A stretch of 24,758 nt of DNA. Source: Geobacter sp. (GTDB lineage: Bacteria; Desulfobacterota; Desulfuromonadia; Geobacterales; Geobacteraceae). Of the stretch, positions 6,655-14,527 are shown one piece after another. Where the stretch lies: assembly GCA_003857395.1 (NCBI GenBank), contig RPRC01000122.1:1-24758 (forward strand), read 5' to 3'. The notes below the pieces were generated by a model that worked only from the letters and a program-made list of their open reading frames with translations, made no database searches and was not told the DNA's origin. Made by a program: the position numbers and the translations under genes. Positions within the stretch are counted from its first letter, which is position 1, and the number at the start of each line of letters is the position of its first letter.

Positions 6655-6692
6655 GGGGCAGGGTCATCCTTGCCCCTCTCCTTCCAGAGAGG
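6655..6692 (+). promoter_or_regulatory. Paired hairpins covering the terS ribosome-binding site
   Basis: Hairpin A pairs GGGGCAGGG (6655-6663) with CCTTGCCCC (6668-6676) around a TCAT loop. Hairpin B pairs CCTCTC (6675-6680) with GAGAGG (6687-6692), and GAGAGG is the Shine-Dalgarno sequence of the TerS gene at 6699. The hairpins share two bases (6675-6676) and so compete at the join. Hairpin B should reduce TerS translation until opened. Confidence 0.45.
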
Positions 6693-6698
6693 TAACCA

Positions 6699-7202
6699 AT
6701 GACAGACAAACCGAAACTTACAAACAAGCAAACCCGTTTCGCTCAAGGGCTTGTGGACGGATTATCGAAAAAAGACGCTGCATTACTGGCGGGATACTCC
6801 GAACGTTCCGCTTCATCAATTGCCACTGAAACCCTGAAAAACCCTGTATTTCAGCAGGCGCTTACACAGATAATGGAGGAAAAAGGGCTGACGACAGGGC
6901 ATATCGCGGAAAGATTGTTCAGTTTAACAACAGCCAGAGGGAAAGACGGGCATGATGACTTTACCGCACAATGCCGCGCACTCGACATGGCACTTAAGGT
7001 TAGGGGCGATTTTGCCCCCACGCGTGTCACGGTTGATGATAGCCGTGATGAGGCTGAAATCAATGCCTCATTTATATCGCTGTTCCAGGAGCTGGTACCT
7101 GGGCTTATCGAGCATATTCAGGGCAAGGCAATCGAAAAGAGGGTCATTGAGATTAACCCCGTAGAGAGAGAGAAATCAAAAATAATTGAAATCAACAAGT
7201 GA
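6699..7202 (+). CDS. terS: Terminase small subunit (TerS-like)
   Basis: A 167-residue protein with the N-terminal HTH of phage small terminases: LTNKQTRFAQGLVDGLSKKD, then AALLAGYSERSASSIATETLKNP, at about residues 7-50. TerS binds the pac or cos site and delivers DNA to the large subunit. The central part (about 55-115) contains the helices that would form the oligomer. The C-terminal ~45 residues are charged and may be the TerL-contact tail. No TerL, portal or capsid gene accompanies it, which in satellites serves to redirect helper packaging. Its ribosome-binding site is enclosed in a hairpin. The HTH assignment is good; a satellite role is inference. Confidence 0.75.
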   Translation: MTDKPKLTNKQTRFAQGLVDGLSKKDAALLAGYSERSASSIATETLKNPVFQQALTQIMEEKGLTTGHIAERLFSLTTARGKDGHDDFTAQCRALDMALKVRGDFAPTRVTVDDSRDEAEINASFISLFQELVPGLIEHIQGKAIEKRVIEINPVEREKSKIIEINK

Positions 7203-7218
7203 CCCCTACAAGGGCAAG

Positions 7219-7242
7219 AGAGGTTGCACCAGAGGTTGCACG
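7219..7242 (+). repeat. Tandem 12-bp repeat near the attachment site
   Basis: AGAGGTTGCACC (7219-7230) is followed directly by AGAGGTTGCACG (7231-7242), 11 of 12 bases identical. It lies about 57 bp from the tRNA 3' end. Short direct repeats at this distance can be integrase arm-type or excisionase sites. Alternatively they are the leftover 3' end of a lost integrase gene. Confidence 0.4.
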
Positions 7243-7263
7243 ATAAAAATAAGCCACAAAAAA

Positions 7264-7296
7264 GGGCTACGGAACTAACCGTAACCCATTGTTTTT
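7264..7296. terminator. Bidirectional intrinsic terminator
   Basis: The stem GGGCTACGG/CCGTAACCC (one mismatch) with loop AACTAA is flanked by an A-run on the left (7258-7263) and TTTTT (7292-7296) on the right. Read on the plus strand it ends terS transcription. Read on the minus strand it is followed by six Ts and ends the tRNA-Arg transcript. Confidence 0.65.
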
Positions 7297-7298
7297 AT

Positions 7299-7375
7299 TG
7301 GCGTCCCCGAGACGATTCGAACGTCCGGCCCCTTCCTTAGGAGGGAAGTGCTCTATCCGGCTGAGCTACGGGGAC
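7299..7375 (-). tRNA. tRNA-Arg (anticodon CCT)
   Basis: A complete 77-nt cloverleaf. The acceptor arms are GTCCCCG and CGGGGAC. The anticodon arm is CTTCC/GGAAG with loop CTCCTAA, so the anticodon is CCT. The T-arm has TTCGAAT, and CCA is encoded. It decodes AGG. Its 3' end faces the mobile cassette, making it the likely attB, and because the gene is intact the crossover copied the tRNA tail faithfully. Confidence 0.95.
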
Positions 7376-7389
7376 AAAATAGATCTATT

Positions 7390-7418
7390 TTTATATACCA
7401 GGGACCCCTTTTTGGCAA
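7390..7418 (-). promoter_or_regulatory. Promoter of tRNA-Arg
   Basis: On the minus strand, TTGCCA (7413-7418), a 17-bp spacer and TATAAA (7390-7395). The -10 box lies 14 bases ahead of the tRNA 5' end. Confidence 0.65.
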
Positions 7419-7426
7419 GGATTTTT

Positions 7427-7444
7427 CCAGCCAGGTATGGCTGG
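7427..7444 (-). other. Stem-loop downstream of apt
   Basis: CCAGCC/GGCTGG with a six-base loop, 17 bases after the apt stop and just upstream of the tRNA promoter. On the minus strand it is followed by As, not Ts. It is therefore not a canonical intrinsic terminator, but it is the only structure that could end the rpoS-apt transcript. Confidence 0.3.
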
Positions 7445-7461
7445 CACCCGTTTGATGACTG

Positions 7462-7977
7462 TTAATAGGTAAGCAAAGAAAAGACCTTGTTTTCCGGCAG
7501 ACGCTTGCGTCCGTTAAGGAACGCCAGCTCGGCCATGAAACAACACTCAACGATTTCGCCCCCCATTCCGTTCACCAATTCCACAACTGCTGAAATAGTG
7601 CCCCCAGTGGCAAGGAGATCATCGGCGATCAGAATTCTTTCGCCTTTTTTAATTGCGTCCACATGAATCTCGAGGGTATCGCTGCCGTACTCCAGTTCAT
7701 AACTCTTTTTAATCGTCTCCCCGGGAAGCTTGCCCGGTTTTCGAACAAGCACAACCCCTGCGCCGAGTTTGTATGCTAATGCTGCGCCGATAATAAAACC
7801 GCGGGCCTCAACTCCGACTACTTTGTCGATTTTCTTCCCAACGTATCGATGAGAAAGAAGATCCACCATGCGCTGGTAGGACGGCGCATCGGCAAGCAAT
7901 GTTGTAATATCCTTAAAAACGATGCCTTTTTTCGGAAAATCGGGAATATCCCTGATTATATTTTTAAGATCATCCAT
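7462..7977 (-). CDS. apt: Adenine phosphoribosyltransferase
   Basis: A 171-residue cytoplasmic enzyme that salvages adenine with PRPP to AMP. The length is typical. It begins [19 protein letters not shown], the usual Apt start, and has [20 protein letters not shown] (about 54-73) and the PRPP-binding loop [14 protein letters not shown] (about 118-131). AGGAG stands eight bases ahead of ATG 7977. It follows rpoS by 67 bases on the same strand, without a clear terminator between them, so it may be cotranscribed. The same rpoS-apt adjacency is, as I recall, seen in Geobacter. No anomalies. Confidence 0.97.
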   Translation of the reverse strand: MDDLKNIIRDIPDFPKKGIVFKDITTLLADAPSYQRMVDLLSHRYVGKKIDKVVGVEARGFIIGAALAYKLGAGVVLVRKPGKLPGETIKKSYELEYGSDTLEIHVDAIKKGERILIADDLLATGGTISAVVELVNGMGGEIVECCFMAELAFLNGRKRLPENKVFSLLTY

Positions 7978-8044
7978 ACAGTTCTCCTAGTCTAGATGCT
8001 ATAGTGACGTCGCAATCCCATGCCACCGAGTCCTCGGATCGAGA

Positions 8045-9007
8045 CTACGTATCTACACCGCCCCGGGCTTCACTCAGCTGGAGCATTTTCCTCAATTTTT
8101 CCAGAGATTTCGCTTCAATCTGGCGTATACGCTCTCTGGTAACACCAAAACTTCTCCCAATCGTATCAAGGGTCTGAGGCTCCTTATCGTCGAGCCCGAA
8201 ACGCATGGCGATGATCTTCTGCTCGTTTTCCGAGAGTTCCCCTAGCCATTCTGAAACCAGTTCAAACTTATCGATATCCTCAAGCAGGGTTGCAGGGGAA
8301 TGATTCGAGGTGTCCTCAATCGTGTCGATGAGGAAATAATCGCTGTTCTCACCCATCGGCATTTCAATGGAATAGGTCTTCTTCAGGAGAACCATCAGCC
8401 TCCTCACATATGAGGGGTTCACCTCCATCCTGGTAGCAACTTCTTTGGTCGTTGGCTCGCGGTTCAAATCCTGGACAAGCATCCTGGTGACTTTCAACAT
8501 CCGGTTGATGTCATCGGAAACATGGACCGGAAGGCGGATAATCCGCGACTGATTCACCAGTGCCCTCTCGATAGACTGACGGATCCACCAGGTAGCATAG
8601 GTTGAAAAGCGGCATTCCTTGGAAAGCTTGAAACGCTCCACCGCCTTGATCAGGCCAATATTCCCTTCCTCAATGAGGTCGATAAAGGGAAGTCCGCGAT
8701 TGATATAGCGCTTGGCAATCTTGACTACCAGGCGGAGGTTTGATTCGATCATCTTGTCGCGGGCCGCTTTATCGCCCAGATCGATTTTTCTGGCCAGGGC
8801 CTTCTCTTCCTCAGCGGTCAATAGTGAGGTTTTCTGAATTTCCCGCAGATAGTGTTTGATAGCATCATCGTAATGACCTTCATAGACGACCTTCGCTACC
8901 TCTTCAGGCTCATCTATCAGTGCGTCTTCAGGTTCTGTCGAAGGGACAGGCTCCGGTTCATCCATATTTTCCGGCTCATCAACGCCTTCCAGAAGTTTAT
9001 CGCTCAC
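8045..9007 (-). CDS. rpoS: RNA polymerase sigma factor RpoS
   Basis: A 320-residue group 2 sigma-70 factor for stationary-phase and stress transcription. An acidic ~40-residue N-terminus is followed by region 1.2 ([18 protein letters not shown]), region 2 with [35 protein letters not shown] and [17 protein letters not shown], then region 3. Region 4 has ITMRFGLDD-type sequence ([16 protein letters not shown]) and the [23 protein letters not shown]. The short N-terminus lacks the long region 1.1 of RpoD, and the pcm/surE neighbourhood supports RpoS. The start is GTG 9007, after GGGGGAA. A 162-bp repeat element lies between it and pcm, so regulation may differ from relatives. Confidence 0.93.
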   Translation of the reverse strand: MSDKLLEGVDEPENMDEPEPVPSTEPEDALIDEPEEVAKVVYEGHYDDAIKHYLREIQKTSLLTAEEEKALARKIDLGDKAARDKMIESNLRLVVKIAKRYINRGLPFIDLIEEGNIGLIKAVERFKLSKECRFSTYATWWIRQSIERALVNQSRIIRLPVHVSDDINRMLKVTRMLVQDLNREPTTKEVATRMEVNPSYVRRLMVLLKKTYSIEMPMGENSDYFLIDTIEDTSNHSPATLLEDIDKFELVSEWLGELSENEQKIIAMRFGLDDKEPQTLDTIGRSFGVTRERIRQIEAKSLEKLRKMLQLSEARGGVDT

Positions 9008-9082
9008 GATGCGTTCCCCCAGGTATCCAAGTATAAGGTATCCGAAAAATCAATCATCCCATCATACCACAAGTTTCCACAG

Positions 9083-9244
9083 GGAGCCTGTCGGACTTAG
9101 GAAATCGAAGCAAAAATGTGGCTGGGCGAGGACAGATTTTGTCGATTTTGCAGGGTAAGAGTTGTTCTATTGCCCAAAAATGTGGCGAAACATGGACCGT
9201 CCAGACGGATTTGCAGCAGATTTACCCTAAGTCCGACAGGCTCC
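9083..9244. repeat. 162-bp MITE-like element with 19-bp inverted repeats
   Basis: Perfect 19-bp terminal inverted repeats, GGAGCCTGTCGGACTTAGG at 9083-9101 and its complement at 9226-9244, flank about 124 bp of non-coding DNA. ACAG/CTGT just outside extends the symmetry with a one-base bulge. No gene fits inside. It fills most of the 260-bp gap between pcm and rpoS. I recall similar CCTGTCGGACTT-ended repeats dispersed in Geobacter genomes, but could not check copies. Confidence 0.75.
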
Positions 9245-9267
9245 TGTATCGGAATGTTGAATACAGG

Positions 9268-9915
9268 CTACTCACCCTCCCAGCCATGCTTGCCAATCAA
9301 TTTCACAAAACGACACCCAATTGACTGCTCTACAGAGATCGCCCCGTCCTCGTCCTTGAGTATCCTGACCAAGGTCTGAGAGGTTTGGTTGCCGACCGGC
9401 AGTACCAGGCACCCACCCGGCGCCAACTGTTTGACCAACGCCTCGGGAATTTCGGGCGCTCCGGCCGTGACAATTATGGCATCAAAGGGGGATTCCTCTT
9501 CCCAGCCGCAGGTGCCGTCATCGATTTTAATATTGACATTCAAGAGGCCAAGGCTGTCCAGAACCTTGCGGGCTCGCATGGCCAAGGGACGGATTCTTTC
9601 CATGGTGTAGACCCGATCGGCAAGAACGGCAAGTACGGCAGCCTGATATCCGGAACCGGTACCTATTTCGAGAACCCTTTCTTTGCCCTTCAACTCCAGC
9701 AGCTCCGTCATCAGGGCCACCATATATGGCTGGGAAATAGTCTGCCGCTCGCCAATCGGTAGTGGATTGTCGTTATAGGCCTGCGCTGCCATGGCCTCTT
9801 CGACAAACAAATGCCGCGGGATTTTCAGCATTGCATCAATCACGCGACGGTCTCGAATTCCCCGCCCGATGACCTGAGTTTCCACCATTCTTTTTCTTGC
9901 TATATCGTAATTCAT
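9268..9915 (-). CDS. pcm: Protein-L-isoaspartate O-methyltransferase
   Basis: A 215-residue cytoplasmic repair enzyme that methylates L-isoaspartyl residues in aged proteins with SAM. The start is ATG 9915, preceded by GAGGAG. An in-frame TTG four codons earlier overlaps that ribosome-binding site. Family marks are [20 protein letters not shown] near the start, the signature [13 protein letters not shown] (about 55-67), the SAM motif [11 protein letters not shown] (81-91) and DDGTCGW plus FDAIIVTAG further on. The C-terminus ([14 protein letters not shown]) is complete. It lies 84 bases after surE on the same strand, the conserved surE-pcm pair of proteobacteria. Confidence 0.96.
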   Translation of the reverse strand: MNYDIARKRMVETQVIGRGIRDRRVIDAMLKIPRHLFVEEAMAAQAYNDNPLPIGERQTISQPYMVALMTELLELKGKERVLEIGTGSGYQAAVLAVLADRVYTMERIRPLAMRARKVLDSLGLLNVNIKIDDGTCGWEEESPFDAIIVTAGAPEIPEALVKQLAPGGCLVLPVGNQTSQTLVRILKDEDGAISVEQSIGCRFVKLIGKHGWEGE

Positions 9916-9999
9916 ACCACTCCTCAAATCCGATCTGCGGAGTGAGTTTTATATCAAAGACGGGTGCAAATGTCCAACATAACGGTTCACCTTCTGGAA

Positions 10000-10746
10000 C
10001 TACTCCAGGCCCCAGTCGCGCAACACCTGAAAGGATGTGTAATTCGTCAGATCCAGATGGAGAGGGGTAATGGAAACATGACCCCGTGAAACTGCATAAA
10101 AATCAGTTCCATCAAGATCGAGAAACGACAATTCTGCACTTCCTATCCAGTAGTATTTTTGCCCTCTGGGATCAAGTTTGCCAACAATGTTTCCCTCGTA
10201 ACGCCTTCTTCCCTGACTGGTAATGCTGGAGGGCAAAAGGTCGTGACAGGAGAGATCAGGTACGTTAACATTCAGAAAAGTATCGCTGGGAAGACCCTTT
10301 TCATGAACCAGGCAAGCAAGTCTGGCCGCGAATTTCGCTGCCGTATCATAGTGCGTCCCCGGCCCTTGCGTTACCAGAGAAACGGCAAAGGCGGGAATAC
10401 CCATAAGGGTAGCTTCCATGGCCGCAGCAACCGTCCCGGAATAGGTCACGTCATCCCCCAGATTAGCCCCGCGGTTTATGCCGGAGACTACAATATCAGG
10501 TTTAAAGGAAATGAGATTGTGAATACCCAGGTTGACGCAGTCGGTCGGAGTCCCATCAACAGCGAAAATACCAGGACCCAGCTGAAGAGCCCGGAGGGGA
10601 TGGTGAAGTGTCAAGGCATGTCCGACAGCACTCCGCTCCCTGTCAGGAGCCACCACGGCAACCTCACCCACCTTTCTGAGAGCCTCGGCAAGGGCCAGGA
10701 TGCCGGGAGCATGGATTCCGTCATCATTGGTTACGAGTATTTTCAT
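10000..10746 (-). CDS. surE: 5'-nucleotidase / stationary-phase protein SurE
   Basis: A 248-residue metal-dependent nucleoside monophosphate phosphatase of the cytoplasm, with exopolyphosphatase activity in some relatives. It opens MKILVTNDDGIHAPGI, where the NDDG aspartates bind metal. It also has VVAPDRERSAVGHALTL (about 32-48), with the catalytic-loop serine, and IVVSGINRGANLGDDVTYSGTV (about 85-106), with the metal-binding asparagine. Length is normal. It heads the surE-pcm-rpoS series. The ribosome-binding site of ATG 10746 is weak. Confidence 0.97.
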   Translation of the reverse strand: MKILVTNDDGIHAPGILALAEALRKVGEVAVVAPDRERSAVGHALTLHHPLRALQLGPGIFAVDGTPTDCVNLGIHNLISFKPDIVVSGINRGANLGDDVTYSGTVAAAMEATLMGIPAFAVSLVTQGPGTHYDTAAKFAARLACLVHEKGLPSDTFLNVNVPDLSCHDLLPSSITSQGRRRYEGNIVGKLDPRGQKYYWIGSAELSFLDLDGTDFYAVSRGHVSITPLHLDLTNYTSFQVLRDWGLE

Positions 10747-10782
10747 GGAGCGACTGGCTTTCCTCTACACTCAATCCGTGGC

Positions 10783-10806
10783 AAAAGAGCTCCCTGTGCA
10801 ACAGGG
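10783..10806 (-). terminator. Weak intrinsic terminator after the DUF3617 gene
   Basis: On the minus strand, CCCTGT/ACAGGG with a three-base loop, then AGCTCTTTT. It lies between the DUF3617 gene and surE and probably separates their transcripts. The T-run is short. Confidence 0.4.
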
Positions 10807-10869
10807 TGCCGGAACTCCAGATACAGCTGACGAGAAGGAGTCAACATGCTTCACGGATTTACCGCACAG

Positions 10870-11274
10870 CTATTTGCAGTTCCCTAAGCGCTTTCCCTTG
10901 ACCTTCATAGTCATCTTCTGGCCATGGCTATTCATTTTCATCACCGAAGTGTAGGAATCACTGTTAAAAACAGTCTCGCCGGTCATGGTCGCGGCATTCT
11001 CACCAGTGCACTTCATTTTCCAGCTTACTTTGTTGGCGGATGTCTTCAGATCGGTAACGGTACAGTTCTTGTCGCGAGAGATGATTTTTTTCTGATCAGA
11101 AACATCGCTTTTCGTATAGCAATGCTTCATGACGGTGGGTGGCATCTTCATGGGCATTCCCGGCATCTCCATCTGTGTTGTAATCTCCCACAACCCCTCC
11201 TGCATGGTTTTGGCGGCAAAAGATACGGCCGGCACCAGCAATACCACCAGGACAGCGACAAGTACTTTTTTCAT
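10870..11274 (-). CDS. Exported DUF3617 family protein
   Basis: A 134-residue secreted protein starting at ATG 11274, with GGAGGGG seven bases upstream. A signal peptide spans residues 1-20 (MKKVLVAVLVVLLVPAVSFA). The DUF3617 body follows, marked by QEGLWEITTQMEMPGMP near the start, HCYTKSD and NCTVTDLK with paired cysteines, and a Met/Lys-rich end (MKMNSHGQKMTMKVKGKRLGNC). The family is periplasmic and of unknown function. It lies 51 bases after speA on the same strand, so read-through from the polyamine operon is possible. Confidence 0.88.
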   Translation of the reverse strand: MKKVLVAVLVVLLVPAVSFAAKTMQEGLWEITTQMEMPGMPMKMPPTVMKHCYTKSDVSDQKKIISRDKNCTVTDLKTSANKVSWKMKCTGENAATMTGETVFNSDSYTSVMKMNSHGQKMTMKVKGKRLGNCK

Positions 11275-11325
11275 GGTAAACCCCTCCTTCGATTCTGAGT
11301 CGTTGAGCCAAACAAGATTTTGCAG

Positions 11326-13233
11326 TTACTCTCCCAGGTAGGTATATCCCTGCAGAGTCTTATCAAGTAGTTCCAGAAAGTGGCTGCTTTCTTCAATGGA
11401 TATTTTGCGGGAAGCCACACTTTTTTCCAGGTTGTCCCGGACAGTCTTCAGGATCTTGCCGCCTTCATACTGGACATATTTGAGACTTTCCCACGTGGCA
11501 TCGCCGTTTATCACCGTGTCGATCTTGTAATTGGTCTTCTTGTTAAAGGTTATGTGTACCGCATTGGTGTCGCCGAACAAGTTGTGCATGTCGCCCAGAA
11601 TCTCCTGGTAGGCACCGATCAGGAAAAAACCGATAAAGTATTGCTCGTCGCTGCGAATCTTATGAATAGGGAGATATTTCGTGCGACCGTTCTCGCCGAC
11701 GAAACTGGTGATCTCCCCGTCGGAATCACAGGTGATATCAGCGATGGAAGCTAATACATCAGGCTTCTGGTTGAGTCGCTGAATAGGCACAATGGGAAAC
11801 AGCTGGTCAATGGCCCAAGAATCGGGAACCGACTGAAAGAGGGAAAAATTGGCGAAATAGGTTTGGCGCAGACTGAGCTTGAAGTTTTGCAGCTCTTCAG
11901 GAATCGGCTTAATCTTTTCGACAATACTGTTAATCTTTCGGATAATCTTTGCGCAAAGCCATTCGGCCAGAGCCCGATCGCTCAGATTCAGGTAGCCGAG
12001 ATTAAAAAGACTGACAGCCTCCTGGATGAGCTGGATAGTATCATGGTAGTCTTCGCGCAGGGAGTGCCGGTCGATACTTTTGTAAATATCCACCAACTTC
12101 TTGACTGTGGGGGAAAGATTCTCCCGCTCCTCCAGCATAGACTCGTAATCCGGCATGATATTCTGGGTGTTGGTATCGAGCACATTGGTTACCAGCACCG
12201 AATAATGGGCGACTGTAGCCCGCCCCGATTCGGAGATAATATTCGGGCACTCAACGCCCGCTTCGTCACAGATATTCTTGATCTGGTAGACAACGTCGTT
12301 GGCGTATTCTTCAATGGAATAATTGACGCTGGAAAAATAGCTGGATTTTGACCCGTCGTAGTCGACACCAAGACCGCCGCCAATATCAAGATACTGCAGA
12401 TTCACTCCTAGTTTTTTCAGTTCCACATAAACGCGGGTTCCCTCAATAAGGGCATTCTTGATCTTATCGATCTTGGTTATCTGGCTGCCGATATGAAAAT
12501 GGAGGAGGCTGACGTTCTCAACCAGGTTATTTTCCCGCAGGATCTCAACGGCCGCGATAAGTTCGGAAATCTTGAGTCCGAACTTCGCGTCTTCCCCCCC
12601 TGAAGTAGCCCACTTGCCGGTACCTTTCGAGGAAAGCTTCACCCTGATGCCCAATTTCGGGGTAATGCCGGTCTTATTGGCAAGCTCGATAATTTTTTCC
12701 AGCTCAAAGAGTTTTTCAACCACAATGGTGATGTCGTAGCCCACCCTGGTGGCATATAGGACCGTTTCAATATACTCCGTATCCTTGTAGCCATTACAGA
12801 TAATCGGTAGCCCGTTACCGGTTGCAAGAGAGATGGCTGCAACCAGTTCCGGCTTCGAACCGGCCTCCAGGCCTATTTCAAACTTCTTGCCGAACTTGGT
12901 GATAGCCTCGACCACCTGCCGCTGCTGATTAACCTTAATCGGGTAAAAAGTCTGGTATTTGGCCGGGTAGTTGTTCGCCTGAATAGCATTTTTAAAAACC
13001 CGGTTGATGCTGGCGATACGCCCTTCGAGGATATTCATGAAGCGGAGAAGAATGGGCGGCTTGATCTTACGCTTTATCAGGTCGTCGATCAGAGCCCGCA
13101 GATCGATCGAATGCTTGGAATTGGGGGACGGGTGAACACAGATATTCCCTTTTTTGTTAATCGAAAAAAGATCTGAACCCCAATTATTAATGTTGTATAT
13201 TTTTGCAGACTCATTGATCGACCAGCGTTCCAT
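11326..13233 (-). CDS. speA: Biosynthetic arginine decarboxylase
   Basis: A 635-residue PLP enzyme (fold type III) converting arginine to agmatine, the first step to putrescine. The start is ATG 13233 (MERWSINESAKIYNINNWGS), the typical SpeA start. An upstream in-frame extension of 39 residues is translated repeat DNA. The PLP lysine is in FYPIKVNQQRQVVEA (K100). LHFHIGSQ, LDIGGGLGVDYDG and ISESGRATVAHYS complete the active-site set. Length is normal for the ~630-residue family. It is the third gene of the polyamine set, after a repeat-filled gap of 131 bases behind nspC. No agmatinase or agmatine deiminase gene is in the window, so putrescine formation must be encoded elsewhere. Confidence 0.96.
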   Translation of the reverse strand: MERWSINESAKIYNINNWGSDLFSINKKGNICVHPSPNSKHSIDLRALIDDLIKRKIKPPILLRFMNILEGRIASINRVFKNAIQANNYPAKYQTFYPIKVNQQRQVVEAITKFGKKFEIGLEAGSKPELVAAISLATGNGLPIICNGYKDTEYIETVLYATRVGYDITIVVEKLFELEKIIELANKTGITPKLGIRVKLSSKGTGKWATSGGEDAKFGLKISELIAAVEILRENNLVENVSLLHFHIGSQITKIDKIKNALIEGTRVYVELKKLGVNLQYLDIGGGLGVDYDGSKSSYFSSVNYSIEEYANDVVYQIKNICDEAGVECPNIISESGRATVAHYSVLVTNVLDTNTQNIMPDYESMLEERENLSPTVKKLVDIYKSIDRHSLREDYHDTIQLIQEAVSLFNLGYLNLSDRALAEWLCAKIIRKINSIVEKIKPIPEELQNFKLSLRQTYFANFSLFQSVPDSWAIDQLFPIVPIQRLNQKPDVLASIADITCDSDGEITSFVGENGRTKYLPIHKIRSDEQYFIGFFLIGAYQEILGDMHNLFGDTNAVHITFNKKTNYKIDTVINGDATWESLKYVQYEGGKILKTVRDNLEKSVASRKISIEESSHFLELLDKTLQGYTYLGE

Positions 13234-13268
13234 AGGCAATTCACCAACCTTTATAATGAAATAGAATC

Positions 13269-13363
13269 GTAGGGGCGCGGCTCCCGCCTGCCGGCTTGTA
13301 CGGCGGACAGGTGCTACGCCCTGTTTTTCAATCCGGCAAGGGCGCGGCAAGCAGCGCCCCTAC
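13269..13363. repeat. GTAGGGGCGC-ended inverted-repeat element
   Basis: GTAGGGGCGC (13269-13278) and GCGCCCCTAC (13354-13363) enclose about 75 bp of G/C-rich non-coding DNA. The element fills most of the nspC-speA gap and ends one base from the nspC stop. It shares its ends with the repeat at 14528-14603. Confidence 0.65.
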
Positions 13364-13364
13364 T

Positions 13365-14519
13365 TCACGACAAGCGACTTTTAAAATCCTGGTAGCTGAA
13401 GCTCCGTACCACTTTCAATTCTCCGGTGTCCGGCTCGAAGGTACAGATGTGCGGATGCTGGATGCCGTTGAAAGTGGTGGTCTTGACCATGGTGTAGTGG
13501 GCCATGTCGAGGAAAGCCAGTCGTTTACCCGGAAAGAGTTGTTGCTCGAACGACCAGTCGCCGATAACGTCCCCGGCCAGGCATGACGGGCCGGCAAGTC
13601 GATAGGTACAATCCTTTTCACCTGCATCAAAAGCACCCAGGATACCCGGCCGGTACGGCATCTCAAGAATATCCGGCATGTGACAAGTGGCCGAGACATC
13701 AAGGATCGCGATATCCATCTCGTTCTGCACCACGTCCAGTACTTCACTCACCAGGATACCCGTGCCGATGGCAATGGCCTCACCCGGCTCGAGGTAGACC
13801 TCCACATCATACTTTTCCCGAAAATACCTGATCAGCTCGACGAGGGCGTCGATATCGTAGCCTTCGCGGGTAATATGGTGCCCACCGCCCAGGTTCAACC
13901 ATTTCATCCGCGGCAGGAATTCACCGAACTTCTCCTCGAATACTGCGGCAGTCCGCTGCAGAGGCTCGAACAGCTGCTCACAAAGGGTATGAAAATGCAG
14001 TCCCTCCACCCCCTCCAGGGAGCACCCTTCGAATTCGGCCCGCCTGATCCCTAGTCGGGATTTGGGAGCGCAGGGGTCATAGATCGCCGTATGTCCTTCG
14101 GTATGCTCCGGGTTAACCCGCAGGCCGATGGAAACGCGGTCTTGCTCCTTTTCCCACAGGTGACGAAATCGCTCCAGTTGAGCGAAGGAATTGAAAACCA
14201 GGTGGTTGGAAATTCCGAGCAACTCCCTGACATCACTTTCCTTGAAAGCGGCGGCAAAGCTGTGGACCTCCCGGTCGAACTCTTCCCGACCGAGTCGTGC
14301 CTCCCATGGCGAACTGGCGCATACTCCGTGCAGAGTCTCCCGAATAAGGGGAAAAACACTCCACATGGAAAACGCCTTCAGGGCCATAAGAATCTTCGCA
14401 CCACTGCGTTTCTGGACTGAATCCAGAATAGCAAGGTTATGACGAAGTCGACCCAAATCCACCACATACGATGGAGAAGGGGCGAGTTGCAGGATTTTTT
14501 CGATGTCAATTCCGATCAT
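13365..14519 (-). CDS. nspC: Carboxynorspermidine decarboxylase
   Basis: A 384-residue PLP decarboxylase of the alanine-racemase-like fold. It converts carboxyspermidine or carboxynorspermidine to spermidine or norspermidine. The start is ATG 14519 (MIGIDIEKILQLAPSPSYVV). The frame stays open 30 codons further, but only through a palindromic repeat. The PLP lysine is in ILMALKAFSMW (K48). LNLGGGHHITREGYD, YLEPGEAI and SATCHMPDILEMPYRP are the phosphate- and substrate-binding segments. It lies between the dehydrogenase gene and speA. The repeat ends nine bases before the ATG, leaving only a poor ribosome-binding site (TCAAGAAT). Confidence 0.95.
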   Translation of the reverse strand: MIGIDIEKILQLAPSPSYVVDLGRLRHNLAILDSVQKRSGAKILMALKAFSMWSVFPLIRETLHGVCASSPWEARLGREEFDREVHSFAAAFKESDVRELLGISNHLVFNSFAQLERFRHLWEKEQDRVSIGLRVNPEHTEGHTAIYDPCAPKSRLGIRRAEFEGCSLEGVEGLHFHTLCEQLFEPLQRTAAVFEEKFGEFLPRMKWLNLGGGHHITREGYDIDALVELIRYFREKYDVEVYLEPGEAIAIGTGILVSEVLDVVQNEMDIAILDVSATCHMPDILEMPYRPGILGAFDAGEKDCTYRLAGPSCLAGDVIGDWSFEQQLFPGKRLAFLDMAHYTMVKTTTFNGIQHPHICTFEPDTGELKVVRSFSYQDFKSRLS

Positions 14520-14527
14520 ATTCTTGA

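Larger units (their letters stand above)
3349..7301. mobile_element. Candidate phage-satellite-like integrated element (right end at tRNA-Arg)
   Basis: The cassette has two small HTH regulators of AlpA/excisionase type, a DUF3631 replication ATPase, a run of small unknown genes and a lone terminase small subunit. All are on the plus strand, and the cassette abuts the 3' end of tRNA-Arg(CCT), a classic integration target. Satellites such as PICIs carry an AlpA-type regulator, replication genes and terS while borrowing helper capsids. No integrase, TerL or structural gene is visible, and I found no second copy of the tRNA 3' end to the left. The left boundary is therefore arbitrary: it could lie before 2459 or outside the window. 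Decayed prophage is the main alternative. Confidence 0.5.

Noticed and set aside
1..7300. Second copy of the tRNA-Arg 3' end marking the left attachment site
   Set aside because: I scanned for GATTCGAAC- and GTCCCCGAGAC-like words on both strands and found no convincing match. The left end may lie outside the window.
7200..7340. Possible read-through of the terS TGA into a frame that runs into the tRNA (ends ...DDSNVRPLP)
   Set aside because: There is no selenocysteine or suppression signal, and a terminator hairpin lies inside the extension. Frames of this WRPRDDSN type are a common by-product of reading antisense tRNA sequence.
10159..10830. 223-codon open frame on the plus strand
   Set aside because: It is antisense to surE and has no motif of its own.
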